Assembly (NCBI RefSeq): GCF_964340395.1
Contig: NC_135561.1
Span: forward strand, 15,966,461 to 16,030,460
DNA length: 64,000 nt
Source: Glandiceps talaboti
Lineage: Eukaryota; Hemichordata; Enteropneusta; Spengelidae
Direction of reading: 5' to 3'
Part shown: positions 38,178 to 51,433 of the stretch, piece after piece
Layout of the letters: every line of letters starts with the position of its first letter
How positions within the stretch are numbered: the first letter of the stretch is position 1
The notes under the pieces: generated by a model
Seen by the model: the letters and a program-made list of their open reading frames with translations, nothing else
Database searches by the model: none
Told to the model about the DNA's origin: nothing
Program-made: the position numbers and the translations under genes

Positions 38178-41100
38178 CATACATGTACACCTCGAGAATC
38201 CCTGCCTGACTTCCTAGGTCATAGTCAACCTGATAACACCAGCCTAGCCTGTGAACACTGAGCTGGTACAAGCATTTACCCTTTCAGCTACTAGCACATC
38301 ATTCTATTGACGTACAAAAGCCAGTCGAGTCGAGAGCAAGCACCACACTAGCTTAATGCCACACCAGTCAGAAAGTGATTCCTCAGTTGCACATACATAG
38401 GGTGAACACGACCACCAACAAAATAAAGGCCAGACATGTATAGTTTTGTCTATTGAAGGAGTTAGTTGTAGGTAGGTTATAAAATGACTGCCTAGATCTC
38501 ACTCAATGGTTCTCTTATGAAGATAAGCTCTCTTCTTTTACTTCTTAATTCTTCTATTTAAACGCCAAACACTCATTAGCAATTTGTAGATACTGCTTCC
38601 CTTCACAATCACAACAGCCTTGCCTAAGCACAAATCGGCCCAGAATCAGTGCTTTGCCGGCGCAGACTTTGTCTACGCTACTGTTAACAACAGTCTAGAA
38701 CTAAAGAATAGCCCGCCTGTTGCCCACAACAAAGAACTCTTTGACCTGGTCCTTCATAACTAACTTTAAATCAGGCCGCATGTCTACTTTTGCCTCCCAC
38801 ACAAAGTCTCTCTAAACATTTTATTTATATCCCACCTCTAGCCACTGATGGAGTAGGCAATTTTCAATTAAGGTGTCTGAGGAAACACGGCCACTGACCA
38901 GTTCCTCATTAATTTTAAGGCGATGTCAACAGGTTTGCAAAGAGAGACCTTCATCACAGCATCTTTTTAACGATTTGATTGTATAATGCTTCAAATTAGA
39001 AACATTTATACCGGTAATCCAGACAATTTCATAATTTAAAATAAAAGCTACATACACAACTTTCTTGGAACATTTGAAACATTGCATTGTTGAAGAATAG
39101 ATGTTTGACACGTCAGACCTGGCTGTCGTTGATGAAATATCTCAAGTTTTCATCAAATTCAAGTCTATGTACGATTTCGTTCACTTGAGACAACGTCATG
39201 GGTGATTGGTTTGATGAATGGAGCATTGCTGGCCTCAAGACATGCCCAATTGCCCCTGATACCTTCTATGGGACACAGCTACTGAATTTCGCCACTCAGA
39301 CAAAATCACCACAAAGACAAGTTTTTTAGTCAGATTTGCTCCCTGCAAAATAACTATACTAGTATTGTCAGAAAAGCAAACTTGCAAGAGATCTGCGGAA
39401 AAACATTCCCCTCTATTGAAAGGCTTCCAAGCAACGGTCAAATTCAGTCAGGCAGGTCCAGACACTGGTGATAATGACATGCATTATTGATTGATAGAAA
39501 AAACCATGCAGAAGTGTTAGCATCTAACAACACATTGGTGTTGATACATGAAGTATGATTATACAATAATATTTTGATGTTCACACCTGAGAAATAGCGA
39601 TAATACAACGACCTTTGGGGGAACCACGGTGTCACTTGAATCATTATTCAGCATATTCACAAATTTACATTTTCAAGTGATTTAACAACATCAACACCAC
39701 ATGGTAAAATACACACAGTGACATATTGTGGACACGTAAATCACAGTAGAATCTAACAAGAAATTATTTCATGTCTATGATGGTGAAAATCTCAGAATGG
39801 ATGGAATCATATCAATTTCAAGCTTCAAAAGCAAGTGTTTTTTAACAGGACTACAAAACATGGAGGTCCCGAACCCAATTTTGAAAGGGCAGCTGTTACA
39901 ATTATGGTATAACATGGAGCAGGGTCATATGAATTTATCAGTGAATTAACCATAGAGGTTACACCTTCACAATTTATCACCAAACGTTGGCAGTGCTTAC
40001 GTCAGGACAGTCTGGATGCCAACAACGTGGTCTCTTGTAACCCTGCTTGTAACGATACCGTTTAGGGACTAGACTAACATCAGCACCAAAACAACACACA
40101 CATAGACTAGAGGCAAGGGTCATGATGACGTTTAGCAAGTCCTCCGAACCGTTATTTTCAAATCACTCACTGTGCGAGTCCCTTCTTTTGCAATTTTTTC
40201 CAATTCACCTTTTTGTAATATGTCAACATTTGATTAACAATTGTTGAATGGCGGTGGATCAGCGGAAGTGATAATCCATCCAGGATTGCAGGAAGCAAAA
40301 CCACAAACATTTAATGATATGCTGAATTTAAATGTCGCTGAGAAGTTCCAGATCTAGTCAGCCTGAATTATCAGATAATGTGGGAGCGTAAGAGTGTTGT
40401 CACATCTAGCATTGAGTAATTTGAATATACATCTACTTACGGAAGTCTTGTCTATGGTTTGAAAAGGTTTGATTGCACAAACACAGTTATAAAACAGAGA
40501 TGCTGGTACACTAAAACATGAATAATTTCAGTCCTTTTGTTTCACACACAGTTATTTTCAGTTAGCAAAATCACAGACTGTCAAAAAGCTGTGATCATTT
40601 AGTAACAACTCTCATCATCATTTAAATGTTCTTAGAGTAAGGACTCCCTGTGTACATGGTTATATACATGACACCTCCTTGAAATCATAGTCGCTTGGTC
40701 GATACTTAAAGTCAGTGACGATGTACAAATCTTTGAAGATTAAAAAAAAATAGCCAAAATACTGCCTTTACTGAGAACCACATCAATTAATCATTCACTG
40801 ACGACAGTTCACATCACTGAATGAATGAACTTGATGAAAACATACGACTAGTCGAACACTTCAACAGGATACTATGTACAGTACATGTACACACTGCTAC
40901 AAACTCATCCAGTCTGACTATAATTTGCATGTACATGTACACAGTAGTCTTTTTGTTATTTGCACACATTTTGAGAAACTGTGTATAACAGCTTTTTTGC
41001 TGAAAATGTTCCAAAACTTATTTGCCTGAGCATTTTACAAAAATATTGCGCGACCTCCAATACATTTTGAAGCAGTATTGATTTATTACCAAGATTTCAA

Positions 41101-42738
41101 GAAATTCAGTGTGCCTGGGGAAGGTATAATTGGTCAATTGTGATACATGTACATCTCAAACTACGAACTGAGACGCTATTATTACCTGTAACCATGTACA
41201 CGACAGTCTCTCAAAAGACGAAGAGTAGGAGTACTCTTTCTGCTCTAATTGTTCTGATTCATCAATGACATCACAACCAAACTCAAATACAGAAGCCATG
41301 AATGAACTCTCGTACCCAAGAAATCCTAGAATCTAAATGTCTTTAAGATGATTTCTTGCATACGTGACATGCATGACATTTCACTATCAATGCAGCAATA
41401 AAACACATCACTGTACATGTATTGAATTTCATCACTTCAAAATGAGGCAAATATGAACCTAGCACTGTGTGGTTTTCTTTACAAGTACATCTTTTTTGGG
41501 TTTATATGTGGTAATGTAGAATTCATGTAACGCCATTAAATTTGGTAAATTGAAAATAACGTAATACAGAAACCATTATACAGTCACCAGAGAAAAAAAT
41601 AATTTCTTTCTCGTTTTTGCGATGACATTCCTTTATCATGCAAAAATTCAACTAACCTTTACATAACTCTTAAATACGCTAACGTGTATGTATTATATTC
41701 ATAAAATGTTGATATTATTATTGTCAGAACAAAGCATATGACAGAACTAAAACCTAATAACACACAAGTTCAAGTGTTGCGTACTCAGGGGGTATTTGCA
41801 CAAAATGCTTGCAGTTTTCTCTGCGGCAGTACTTTCATGACCATAGCAAGTAAAGTGCAGAAGAAAATATTGAAAGCCCAAGTGCAAATATCCACATGAG
41901 TACCCAACACTGGAACTCACACAGCATGGAGCTACATGTACATGTATATTAAATATTTGATATGTTTATTCGGAACAGCAAATTTCCATAAAAAAATGAA
42001 ATGTGCAATCACATGCTTTTGTATACAATGAACAATCGTGCTCTCATTTGCAAGAAGGTATGCAATAATAATGTTTTGTTTTTATCGGTATTGCTCTTCA
42101 CAGCGCAAATACCACGAGTATGCGAACGCACCAGTGCAAGTAATCTCTGGTACATGTACACGTACAGTAATATATAGCAGACATTATGTCTCTGTATTGT
42201 GATAAATGTCAGCTAAAATGATACGAGGTCGTCATAAATATTATGAAGAAAATTCCCAAAGACACTATCTCTATAGAGATTGAGTAAATGTATCGTTATG
42301 AATAGTCCACGCTGACATAAACGTATATCTTTTCACATACTATTATTATCCTGAAGGTTTCAAATCACCGCCAGCATCATTCATACTGAATCTTTAACTA
42401 AGTTTATCATCTTTTTTTTCCCTTCGGAGAATTTTAATCACTGCCTCCATACAATACACCTGAATAGCGAAAGTCTACTTTTTTTGTATGTATGTCTGAA
42501 AACAATTGAAATGGTTTCAAATTTCACCATTTTTTTCCCACATTGCTATACCATTTCGCTGTTCAAAATTATGGTGGATACAACAGGTGAAGTTGTTTAC
42601 TTGTACAATTGTCACCAGATTATTTGCATGATTGATGTTCTAGATATCGATTAGAAAATTGCGTGATTGATAACCATTAGAAAATTGTATCTGTTCGTTA
42701 TCAAATTTATGTGTAGGGTGGAACGCACATGTACATGT
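38178..42738. other. Intron sequence with dispersed ACATGTAC palindromes
   Basis: No gene seen. Self-complementary ACATGTAC/GTACATGT motifs recur (for example near 40875, 40930, 41150, 41935 and 42155). No other structure was recognised. Confidence 0.5.
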
Positions 42739-42795
42739 GTAGTCTAGTGCTATCTGTGGCATCGATTCTTGAGATCTCTCTCTTTAGGGGTAAAG
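42739..42795 (+). repeat. Possible dispersed repeat, related to 48169-48225
   Basis: GTCTAGTGCTATCTGTGGC ... GAGATCTCTCT here resembles GTCTAGACGCTATCTGTGGC ... TAGAGCTCTCT at 48169-48225, same orientation, with roughly similar spacing. Similarity is short and boundaries are unknown. Confidence 0.35.
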
Positions 42796-43115
42796 AGTAA
42801 GATTCTATACCATAGGTAGATTCTAGACAATGGTGTAGTTCTAACATCTGATTCACTATAGCATATACATTGTAGTATCATACATCTTCTAACCTAGCAA
42901 AATAAAGAAACATTTAGTCAGCACCAAGTAAGTGTCAACAGCCAATCTACTTTGGACTCTCATAGTGCATTGCAGGTCATGTCAGCAGCCAATCCAAACA
43001 TGTTTTACAAAGCAACTATCCATTCACAGATAGTTTGACAGGTCACCCCATAACACTGGAGGTCAGTCGGCAGCCAATCCTACAATGTTTTACAAGACAG
43101 CCATCATTTCTACAG

Positions 43116-43128
43116 GGGTTAAAGGTCA
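43116..43128 (+). promoter_or_regulatory. DR1-like motif (GGGTTA-A-AGGTCA)
   Basis: Two mismatches from the DR1 consensus in the first half site, with a perfect second half site. Motif evidence only. Confidence 0.2.
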
Positions 43129-45370
43129 AGGCAAGACAATAGCTGCTGGCCATTTCTTGTTTTTTGACTTGCACCAAACAAGAAAGTACTATAAATATTT
43201 TTGATGCTAACAACTGGAGATTACAAAAACATGCACAAAAGACTTAACAACTCACTTTAAAGAAGCGTGCACAACTGATATGCGAGGGCTCAGGGGACTT
43301 TGGTCGTCAACTCGGGAGCAGAAATTTGTCTACCACTACCATGTGGTAGGGAACAATGTTTGGGAATGGTAATAGCTAGTAAATCAGTCCCAAAATGAGA
43401 TTCACATGAACAGTTTGGATACCCCACAGGCTGTTTGTACACTTTTAAACACTCACAAAGAACAGACTAGCATCAACAAAAATCTCTCAAAGAGCTGTCT
43501 CTTCCTGCCACAGTTAACTCAACTAAACTGATATTCATCTATACAACTTGTTTATTCCTAAAACTGACCATGTTCAATACTAGTATATGCCTAATAGGAA
43601 AAATCCACACTTCCTACATCTACAATAAACAGTCTGGAAACTCAGTAACGGAAATGCTATTATACATTTTGTCACCAATCCTATTTGTTGCTGTAGTGTA
43701 TGTGCTTGATTCTGAAAATAAAGATACTGTGGGGTCCTGTGATAACCATCTCTTTTTCTCCTCCCCTCCCCTCCCAAAGCATGAAATGTAAGTACACTTG
43801 CACATCACAACAATATCATACACACGGTATTTATTATACTAAAGATGTTATTCTTGCACGAGTCATCATGATTTTTACCATAAAATATATTTATCAATAT
43901 CACATTCAAAATGGCTGTATGAAATGCCAGTGTGTACATGTACACTAACCAAATTTGACATGCCAGAGCCACAATTCCTTATCAATATGATGCAATAAAC
44001 TTTGATGGTCACCTTTCCCATGGCCTTACTACAGAACAACATGACTCGCACACAAAATTATGTTTTTATCGTTTGACCCACAAAGAACAGAAATTTTGTC
44101 TCTCTTTTGAGGACAAACTGACTACCCGGTCAGAGATAACGACATTGGTTTTAATGCATCTCACAGTATCACCACGTATCACGATAGCGCTGAGAACTGG
44201 CTGATATGACCTCATCACTAAATATACATTATCAACGGAACTGGACAGCACCTTTCTGTAACTTCCTTGATATACACACACACAGCTACATGTATTGTAT
44301 GACGCACCTTAATTTGCTTAGTTTTTTTTATAGTTTTGAATTACCTAAAAATTCCATCAGTCCTAGGTTTGTGATTTGTAGAGCAGCTACGACATGGTAG
44401 TCTACCTATTCTCACCTGCGTTGTCTGACACTATGACCTATGTTTGTACTCTATGGACTTCAGTTTGCATGTGATTGCTGATTAAGAGAAGTTTAGATGC
44501 GCGTATTTATGTGTGTTCTATACGTGTAGGCGTAGCGTCATAGTCACATAATTCGAAGCATGTTCTGTATCAGACGAAGCTACATCAAAATGGCGGTCTA
44601 CACGTAACTGTAAATACGTGTTCAGTTTTTGTCCCTTTTTTTTCTATTAAATGTTGTATTTTGTAAATCAAAGTTCGGAAACATAACTCGAAACTAATTG
44701 CTCAGTTTTTCATTTGGGTAGTTGCGGGAAAAATGGCAACAATACCGACATATTTAGAAAACAAAGTTATGTGTGTGGCCTTCTGGACAGAAGATGCCAA
44801 CGCGCTTGTGCACATTCCACCGTCTTTCACGTTTGTGTTCTGAACGTGTAACTAAACAGAAATTTGTACATGTCATTACGTGTATACGCCGGTACGATAA
44901 TGGTCCTGCACGCATATACGTTCTAACGTTTATCTAAACCTCTCTATTACTGGGGTACATGTAGCGTTACTGAACTTAGGCTAGGACAATACATAGGCAT
45001 TGATGAGTACAAATAATGAGACCCAAGAAAATATTGTCAAACTCCATAAGTCTAGAGATAAAAGCTAGTGGGTGTAAACACTCATTCATATAGAACCCAG
45101 GATAATAGTTGTCAACTTGTTGGAGACATATACATGCATGCATAGTATGCATGGAATCCATGTCACACTTACAAGTGTCCTAAAAAAGACAACCAAAAAT
45201 GCCAGAACAAAAATTGTCCAAATTACTGTTTAAGGACCTTATATGATTTATATTCCTATGTGTGTCCATGCCAAAACACTAATGAATGTAGCTCTACATC
45301 GTAACATGTATGGCCCTGCATTCTTAGAGAGACATACAAGTACAAGTAACACATGCACACATACATGATG

Positions 45371-45560
45371 TACAGACACAGACACAGACACAGACACAGA
45401 CACAGACACAGACACAGACACTGACACAGACACAGACACAGACACAGACACAGACACTGACACAGACACAGACACAGACACGGATACAGACACAGGCACA
45501 GGCACAGACACAGACACAGACACAGACACAGACACAGACACAGACACAGACACAGACACA
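45371..45560 (+). repeat. ACAGAC hexanucleotide array
   Basis: About thirty ACAGAC units with a few GACACTGAC and GGCACA variants. The 6-bp period keeps frames open on the minus strand (Ser-Val or Cys-Leu dipeptides), which are artefacts. Confidence 0.97.
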
Positions 45561-45835
45561 TCTGATACAATCTGGTTAAAATCTTATCTGGAAATACAGC
45601 CCGATTGATTTATTTACCCCTATTTCATTTGAATATTGACGATTGTTTTCACTTTTGTTGTTTTGGGAATGAGCGCCTTTGAAGTCCCCTACATATTCCC
45701 ACATCCGATTTTAATCCGATTGATTCCTATATCTTGTACTAGTAGACATGGTAATACCTGTAGACATAAATGTACATACAGTGACCACACTTGAGGGGCA
45801 CACCCAGTCCCAAAAGCACATATATGTATACACAG

Positions 45836-45884
45836 TGACAGACAGACAGACAGACAGACAGAGACACACACACACACACACACA
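45836..45884 (+). repeat. ACAG then CA microsatellite
   Basis: A short ACAG run merges into a CA run. Confidence 0.9.
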
Positions 45885-47133
45885 TATACCTATGCTACTT
45901 TCTACCTTTCCTTACAAAAATCATTTATCCTCCAATTGTCTTATTAAATATTTTTGTTCAAAAAATAAATCTGTAGCAGTGTAAGTCAATAATATATTGT
46001 TTTTTTCTTTGCCAGCTACTGGTACCTTACATAAGCTATGTTGATAGGTCATTCATCTACCACCCACACACTAACTCTCAAATGCAGGTACATACAACTG
46101 GGGTTTTTTTTTAATCAACTGATTGGCACAGATTAGCATAAATATATATTTGTTGTAAATTTAATCATGTGTTGATAATCCATAACTTATAAGTTCAAGG
46201 ATAACATTGGATATTTATGAAATTTTATTTTTTTTACAGATAGTGTGTATAAACACAGATATTTTTATGATGTCAGGAGTACTGGTGAGATATAACAGGC
46301 ATTCTTATTTGTTTTCCCACCTTATGAAAAGGAGATGTAACTTGGTTGGGCTACAAGGGACCTGTTATATCTCACTTTGTCTTCTTTCATATAAAATTCT
46401 GATTTTACATCAGCCACTAGTTAAAATGCCCTTGTAAAATCTATGATTATTTATTTTAGTTTGTAAAGATAATTTTTATAACTAGATAAGTGTTCTGAAA
46501 GAATTGAACATGTGGTACCGAGAATATGTTTCTGCGGGTGTGTTGAACTTGAAAAAGGAAAACTGGATGGTCTCAATAAAACTCCGCTTTCCACATTTCT
46601 CAACTCTTAACGAGTGTTCATCTTGTTCCTATACAACAATAGTTACTAGTATTATCATCTCAGAAAACCATGTTCACGTGCTTGTTAATGCGGTTACCAG
46701 GTAAAATCTACCTGTTTCCAGGGCAACATTCCCACTAAAATCAGGATAGAAAATAACAGGGGGGACTACAAGAATTATACAAGACAAGAAATGATCCGAA
46801 TCCACTCATTTCGCAAAGACAGCAAAGATTCCGAAAATTGACCAGATTTTCCTCTTTCTCCCTCTCCCTGTACAACAGCTGTCTACAATTCACAGACACT
46901 CTGTCTAGTAATTTGTTCTTTTACAGCAAGACTTGCTGTGAGTGCACACCACCACTGTTATACAGATCTTAATTATACCATTTCGGATTGCCCCACCTGC
47001 TACCAATGACTAGGAGAACACACTGAGAACACAGTATTGGTATGTAGGATAAGATTTATAGATGATGGCTCATACACATGGTTATGATTTGTAGAAATCA
47101 TCTCAGCACGCCATCTTATACTATTCAATCCTT

Positions 47134-47588
47134 TTAAAGCCACACTAGCTGTAACTGGCATAATTTTAATTTTTTTTTTCATCACGTAATCAAACTACAT
47201 ATTCACAAAAAAAATTGGTGAGGTACTCATTCTAAAAGACATTGTATCTGTTAATTAGTGGTCAATACTATCCGTGGACGATGTTAGTGACAAGTTTAAA
47301 TCTTGAGTGAAAGCTGGGTTTTGAATCTGCCGTCATTTTAAAACTACAATAGTTGGTCTGTAGTATCGCTTTTCAATTGGCAGACAACCACAATTTATTC
47401 ACTGACAAGTGTTAAAATACCAATAATCCTAACATTGTACATATTAATCACTCGTCCATCTTATCCATTAGTATTGCAATAACAGGTCTAAATCGTGATC
47501 ACCATTGAGAGGCGCTGATTTTTGGGTGCGGACCCAAAAATCTATTTTATTATCTTTATCATGTATATTTTCTTGTCTGAAATAAACC

Positions 47589-47623
<35 letters not shown>

Positions 47624-47755
47624 AATAAAGCTACAAAAATGCATTCACCCATATCCAATACTGTTCAAGGTGTACGATATTTTGAGTAAATTATTGTATC
47701 TAACAAAACATTTTCAAAAAAAAAATATGTTCAGTTGCAACTAGTGTAGCTTTAA
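47134..47755 (+). mobile_element. 622-bp TTAA inverted-repeat element (reference copy)
   Basis: The left end at 47134 reads TTAAAGCCACACTAGCTGTA. The right end, reverse-complemented from 47755, reads TTAAAGCTACACTAGTTGCA. Both continue ACTG, so about 24 bp match with three transitions. T-rich sequence lies just inside both ends. The interior holds no coding frame but contains an AAAT microsatellite (47587-47626) and a short palindrome around GGGTGCGGACCC. A second, older copy in reverse orientation lies at 6142-6760. This is a non-autonomous DNA element; TTAA is the likely target site. Confidence 0.8.
47587..47626 (+). repeat. AAAT microsatellite inside the 622-bp element
   Basis: About nine AAAT units. 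The corresponding place in the 6-kb copy lacks this array, so it arose after the two insertions separated. Confidence 0.9.
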
Positions 47756-48168
47756 CAGAAGTTTAGTAAAAACTATTAGCTATTAACTATATCACAGTAC
47801 ATGTATATCACTAATGTATTCTCTATGCTCCAAACTTACCCATCTCGTTTTTCACGACTAGCTGTGATGCTATTAAAAAAGTCGCAGAGAATTCAGGAGC
47901 CACTTAAATACATTATGATTAACATTATCATTAAACAAATACATCTATATTCATTTCACTACATACCATATTTGTCAAAGTAAATGGCTCGGAAGCCAGT
48001 CTCACGACAGAGAGAGAGACCTGGATTGCATGGATTTAGATCGCGGTGACAGGCTATCCATGTAGTTAAGTAAATGGTACTTCGAAGCCCTGTTTACACT
48101 GAAGCCACACTGCTACAACACAGTGACCGACAAACATACATTAAATAGTGTGTTTCCTGAAGGTGAAG

Positions 48169-48225
48169 TAGTCTAGACGCTATCTGTGGCTCCAAATCTC
48201 TAGAGCTCTCTTTTAATACCCCTTT
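48169..48225 (+). repeat. Possible dispersed repeat, related to 42739-42795
   Basis: Partner of the segment at 42739. A 91-codon minus-strand frame beginning at 48369 runs across it but has no recognisable similarity and is not called. Confidence 0.3.
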
Positions 48226-49539
48226 GAAGCCACATATAGCCTCTAGACTAAAAGATGAAGGAACCATGACAGAACAGAATGGGATGGGGGGGTTGATGTA
48301 AAATGTACATAACATTGGTGGGGAACACGAGTAAAACAACATCAGCAAAGAGACTTGCCAATCCATCATACCTGTCTGGATAATGTTGTTTGCAAGTACA
48401 TGTACATCAAGCTAATATGTTGTGCTAGATAGCCAAGTCGCTGATCTACATCACAAGGGGAAGAACTCAATTAGATTTTACCTACTTGCCATGCTTAGCA
48501 TAAACATTGATAATCCTACGCAACACTTCCCCAGTCACAAACATACAAGTGTACATGTATATATATACTACTGATGATCTACCCTGAACTCCTTGCTGTC
48601 TTGCTGTGTGGAGTGTATACATGTAGCAACGAAATGAAATGCTCTGAAGGATAATGATATTACATCCACGCAACATACATGTACATGTACACACTCGCAT
48701 TTTGTATACAACAAAAGAATGTATGTTCCTCTCAATGCTTCAATGTGGTGTGTCTACCAGTAAACTGTGTTTAGTTCTGTACATCTAACACTTACTTTGC
48801 AACCACAAACAGTAGAGAAGTTTTATTTCTTCCCCACTGTCTATGAGCTAACCAAAGTGTAGAAATACAAGTACATGAACACATCATAGACACTGTTGAA
48901 ACCATATGGCGGTTTCTGATATCACCCCACATGGGAACCACTGGAGGTAACAAAAATAAAAAAAAAGTCTGAACACAAGTACCTTGAGTAATTATGATAA
49001 TACGGACTACTTTACTGTCCCTTGGAATTTATCAGTTTTTGTTGTACTGAAAATGAAAAGGTTTTACTGAGACTTTTTATGCATCAGTATGTCTTTTTCC
49101 AATTAGTAATGGCAATTATGTCAGCACAGAATGATTACTACTAGCGAGCGCTGTCTTAGCTTATCATAGAAGACAAAATCACTTACATCTAAAGTAATTT
49201 TGGTTGCAACTTTCCAGACATGTACCACAAAAAATAGATAAGTATAGAGTCAATTAGGCACCATCAGACTTTTTTTTTACAATTTTTTTTTTTTTGGCAA
49301 CGACTTACATCTATAGACACTGATAGCACGCACAAAAATGAAATGATACATTTTATCTCACTACAACAGACGCCATAATGACTGCCACACATCAGATTGG
49401 ATAAGACATTGTATAAATGTGTACAATCAGTGTCTGTATTTTGTTTTAAGAAAGTCATAACAAAACTCATGGGAGACTTACTGTCTAATAGATTCTCTAC
49501 ATCCACCTTATTTCTGTAGTATAACGAAAATCATAAACC

Positions 49540-49981
49540 CTGAAACAAAACGTCGCCCAGCTCGACAAACATCTCACTAACATTGCTACATTTTATCGCC
49601 CAGCTCGTCAAAAATCTTACCAACAACGTTTCGTCAATCGTCTAGCATGACAAACATCTTTACCAATTTATTGGGAAACTTTCATTGAATGAGCTACCAT
49701 TATCTTGGGAGATCATCGCCAAAATTTCTACGTCCCTGGTAAACCTAAGGTTGGCGCGTTCTATTATATTTTTGAGACATTCAATTGACTAAAATGTATC
49801 AATTGTAGTTCAATTCTTGTCATGCCAGAAGATAACATGTGGAAATGTTAATTCAATTTTTTGTCGAGCTAGACAAGAAGATTTACAACATGAAAGAGAT
49901 ATATTGTCTAGCCAGACAAAAAAACTACAAGTAGCAATGTTAGTGAGATTTTTGTCGAGCCAGGTGACATTTTTGTTTCAG
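49540..49981. mobile_element. 442-bp inverted-repeat element with reiterated CTCGACAA motif
   Basis: The left end (49540-49589) reads CTGAAACAAAA ... CAGCTCGACAAACATCTCAC and continues TAACATTGCTAC. The right end, reverse-complemented from 49981, reads CTGAAACAAAAATGTCACCT then GGCTCGACAAAAATCTCAC and TAACATTGCTAC. That is about 50 bp of terminal inverted repeat with few mismatches. Variants of TCKAGCNNGACAAA recur inside both ends in mirrored orientation, as transposase-binding subterminal repeats do. No open frame of note; no clear target duplication. Confidence 0.8.
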
Positions 49982-50740
49982 ATTTAATGATATTCGTTGT
50001 AAGCCTGGGGTATGTATTTTTATACGGAACATAGGATATCAGGAGTTACATGTATGCTGGTATCATAAAATAGATATACAATGTACATATTCATTTCGTA
50101 TAAAAATGTTCAACAACAAACAGTGGTGCATAATTTTTTTTCGCTGGTCCAACCCTCAATTGTTTGTAATGATTTGTTATTTGAAAACCCCTACCTCCAT
50201 GAATTTGAAAGAGAATCTCGGATTTATTTTATAAATCACAAGTATACAGGATGTACGTATGTGATTATACTGTATCAAAATGATTGTCATTCAAAGCAGT
50301 TCAGGTGAAAAAAACACACCTCGTTTCTCAACATCAGGAAACGGAACTCACAGTATCCTGAATGGCACGTTGTATACCCTGGATAAGGATACTGCACCTC
50401 CCTGCATAAAAAGCAACCTACAACTTATACAAGCCAAAGTTGTGATTTTTTTATAATTTGTGTTCTTAAGTTTTATTTATTTACGTTGTTGTATTTACTG
50501 AATAATTTATGATCACCTGTGATCCCCTTCTAGCCCATAGATGTCAAGTTTGTTGACCAGTAAGTCATCAACTCTATCCCTCATTCATGACTATTTACAT
50601 ATGGACATCAAGCTAGTGTACACAGTACCATTAACAATTAATAAATAGGTAAACTCAGTTAACCAAATTCATGGATTTGGAAGGTTTGAACTGTTCCCAG
50701 TGTTAGTGGATGTTACAACACGCAAATGTTAACGAAAAAT

Positions 50741-50773
<33 letters not shown>
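50741..50773 (+). repeat. Poly(A) tract
   Basis: An A run of about 30 bases. No retroelement body or target duplication was recognised next to it. Confidence 0.9.
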
Positions 50774-50774
<1 letters not shown>

Positions 50775-51420
50775 AATAACCACTTCAGGTTTTATATAAT
50801 CAGCAAGTGACAGACACTTTTCAACCATCACTAATAAAATTCCCAACCCACTCAATTAAAGGCTGACTGCGAGGTTTTGCCCTTTTTTCTGTGACACCAA
50901 ACATTAAACACTGAAATATGGTTTTTAAAAGTTAAATCCATTGAACAGAAAATATGGTTTCCCTGATTTAATCCTGGTATTACTACCCATGCATGTATTG
51001 TAGGTGTACATTTACGAGTGACATTTATACAGTTAAGTGGAGTTTAATTCGTTCTCTTTAGGGTTAATCCTACCTATATTCATTCTGAATTGTCATTCAT
51101 TCACTACTATAGACACCATGACATAAAGACACCACACTGCATAATTCCAAACCAACCAGATTTGAAGTCCTGTTAGTTACTTACTTACTTAGGAAATGCA
51201 AACTGCTGACTCCTAAAGTTTCATGGTTTGTAAAATAACTACCCATGTTCAAGCATGACTAGAAAGTTAGTTCTTGTGACAGTGTGACTACAATATACAA
51301 ATGTACATATCTGATATCAATTACTGGGCTCCCCCCTCCTGGTAGGCAGGGGGTGGGGGTGTTTTTATAATTTCTACAGTTTACATTCTGTAGTGCCAAT
51401 GGAAAATGATAGAGTGAGAA

Positions 51421-51433
51421 GGGGGGGGGGGGG
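51421..51433 (+). repeat. G13 homopolymer
   Basis: A 13-base G run near other G-rich sequence (51345-51360), in the distal part of the examined intron close to exon 1. Confidence 0.9.

Noticed and set aside
45248-45570. Ser-Val and Cys-Leu dipeptide repeat frames
   Set aside because: They are the ACAGAC array read on the minus strand.
48094-48369. 91-codon minus-strand ATG frame in the intron
   Set aside because: No similarity recognised; it overlaps a segment that looks like a dispersed repeat.
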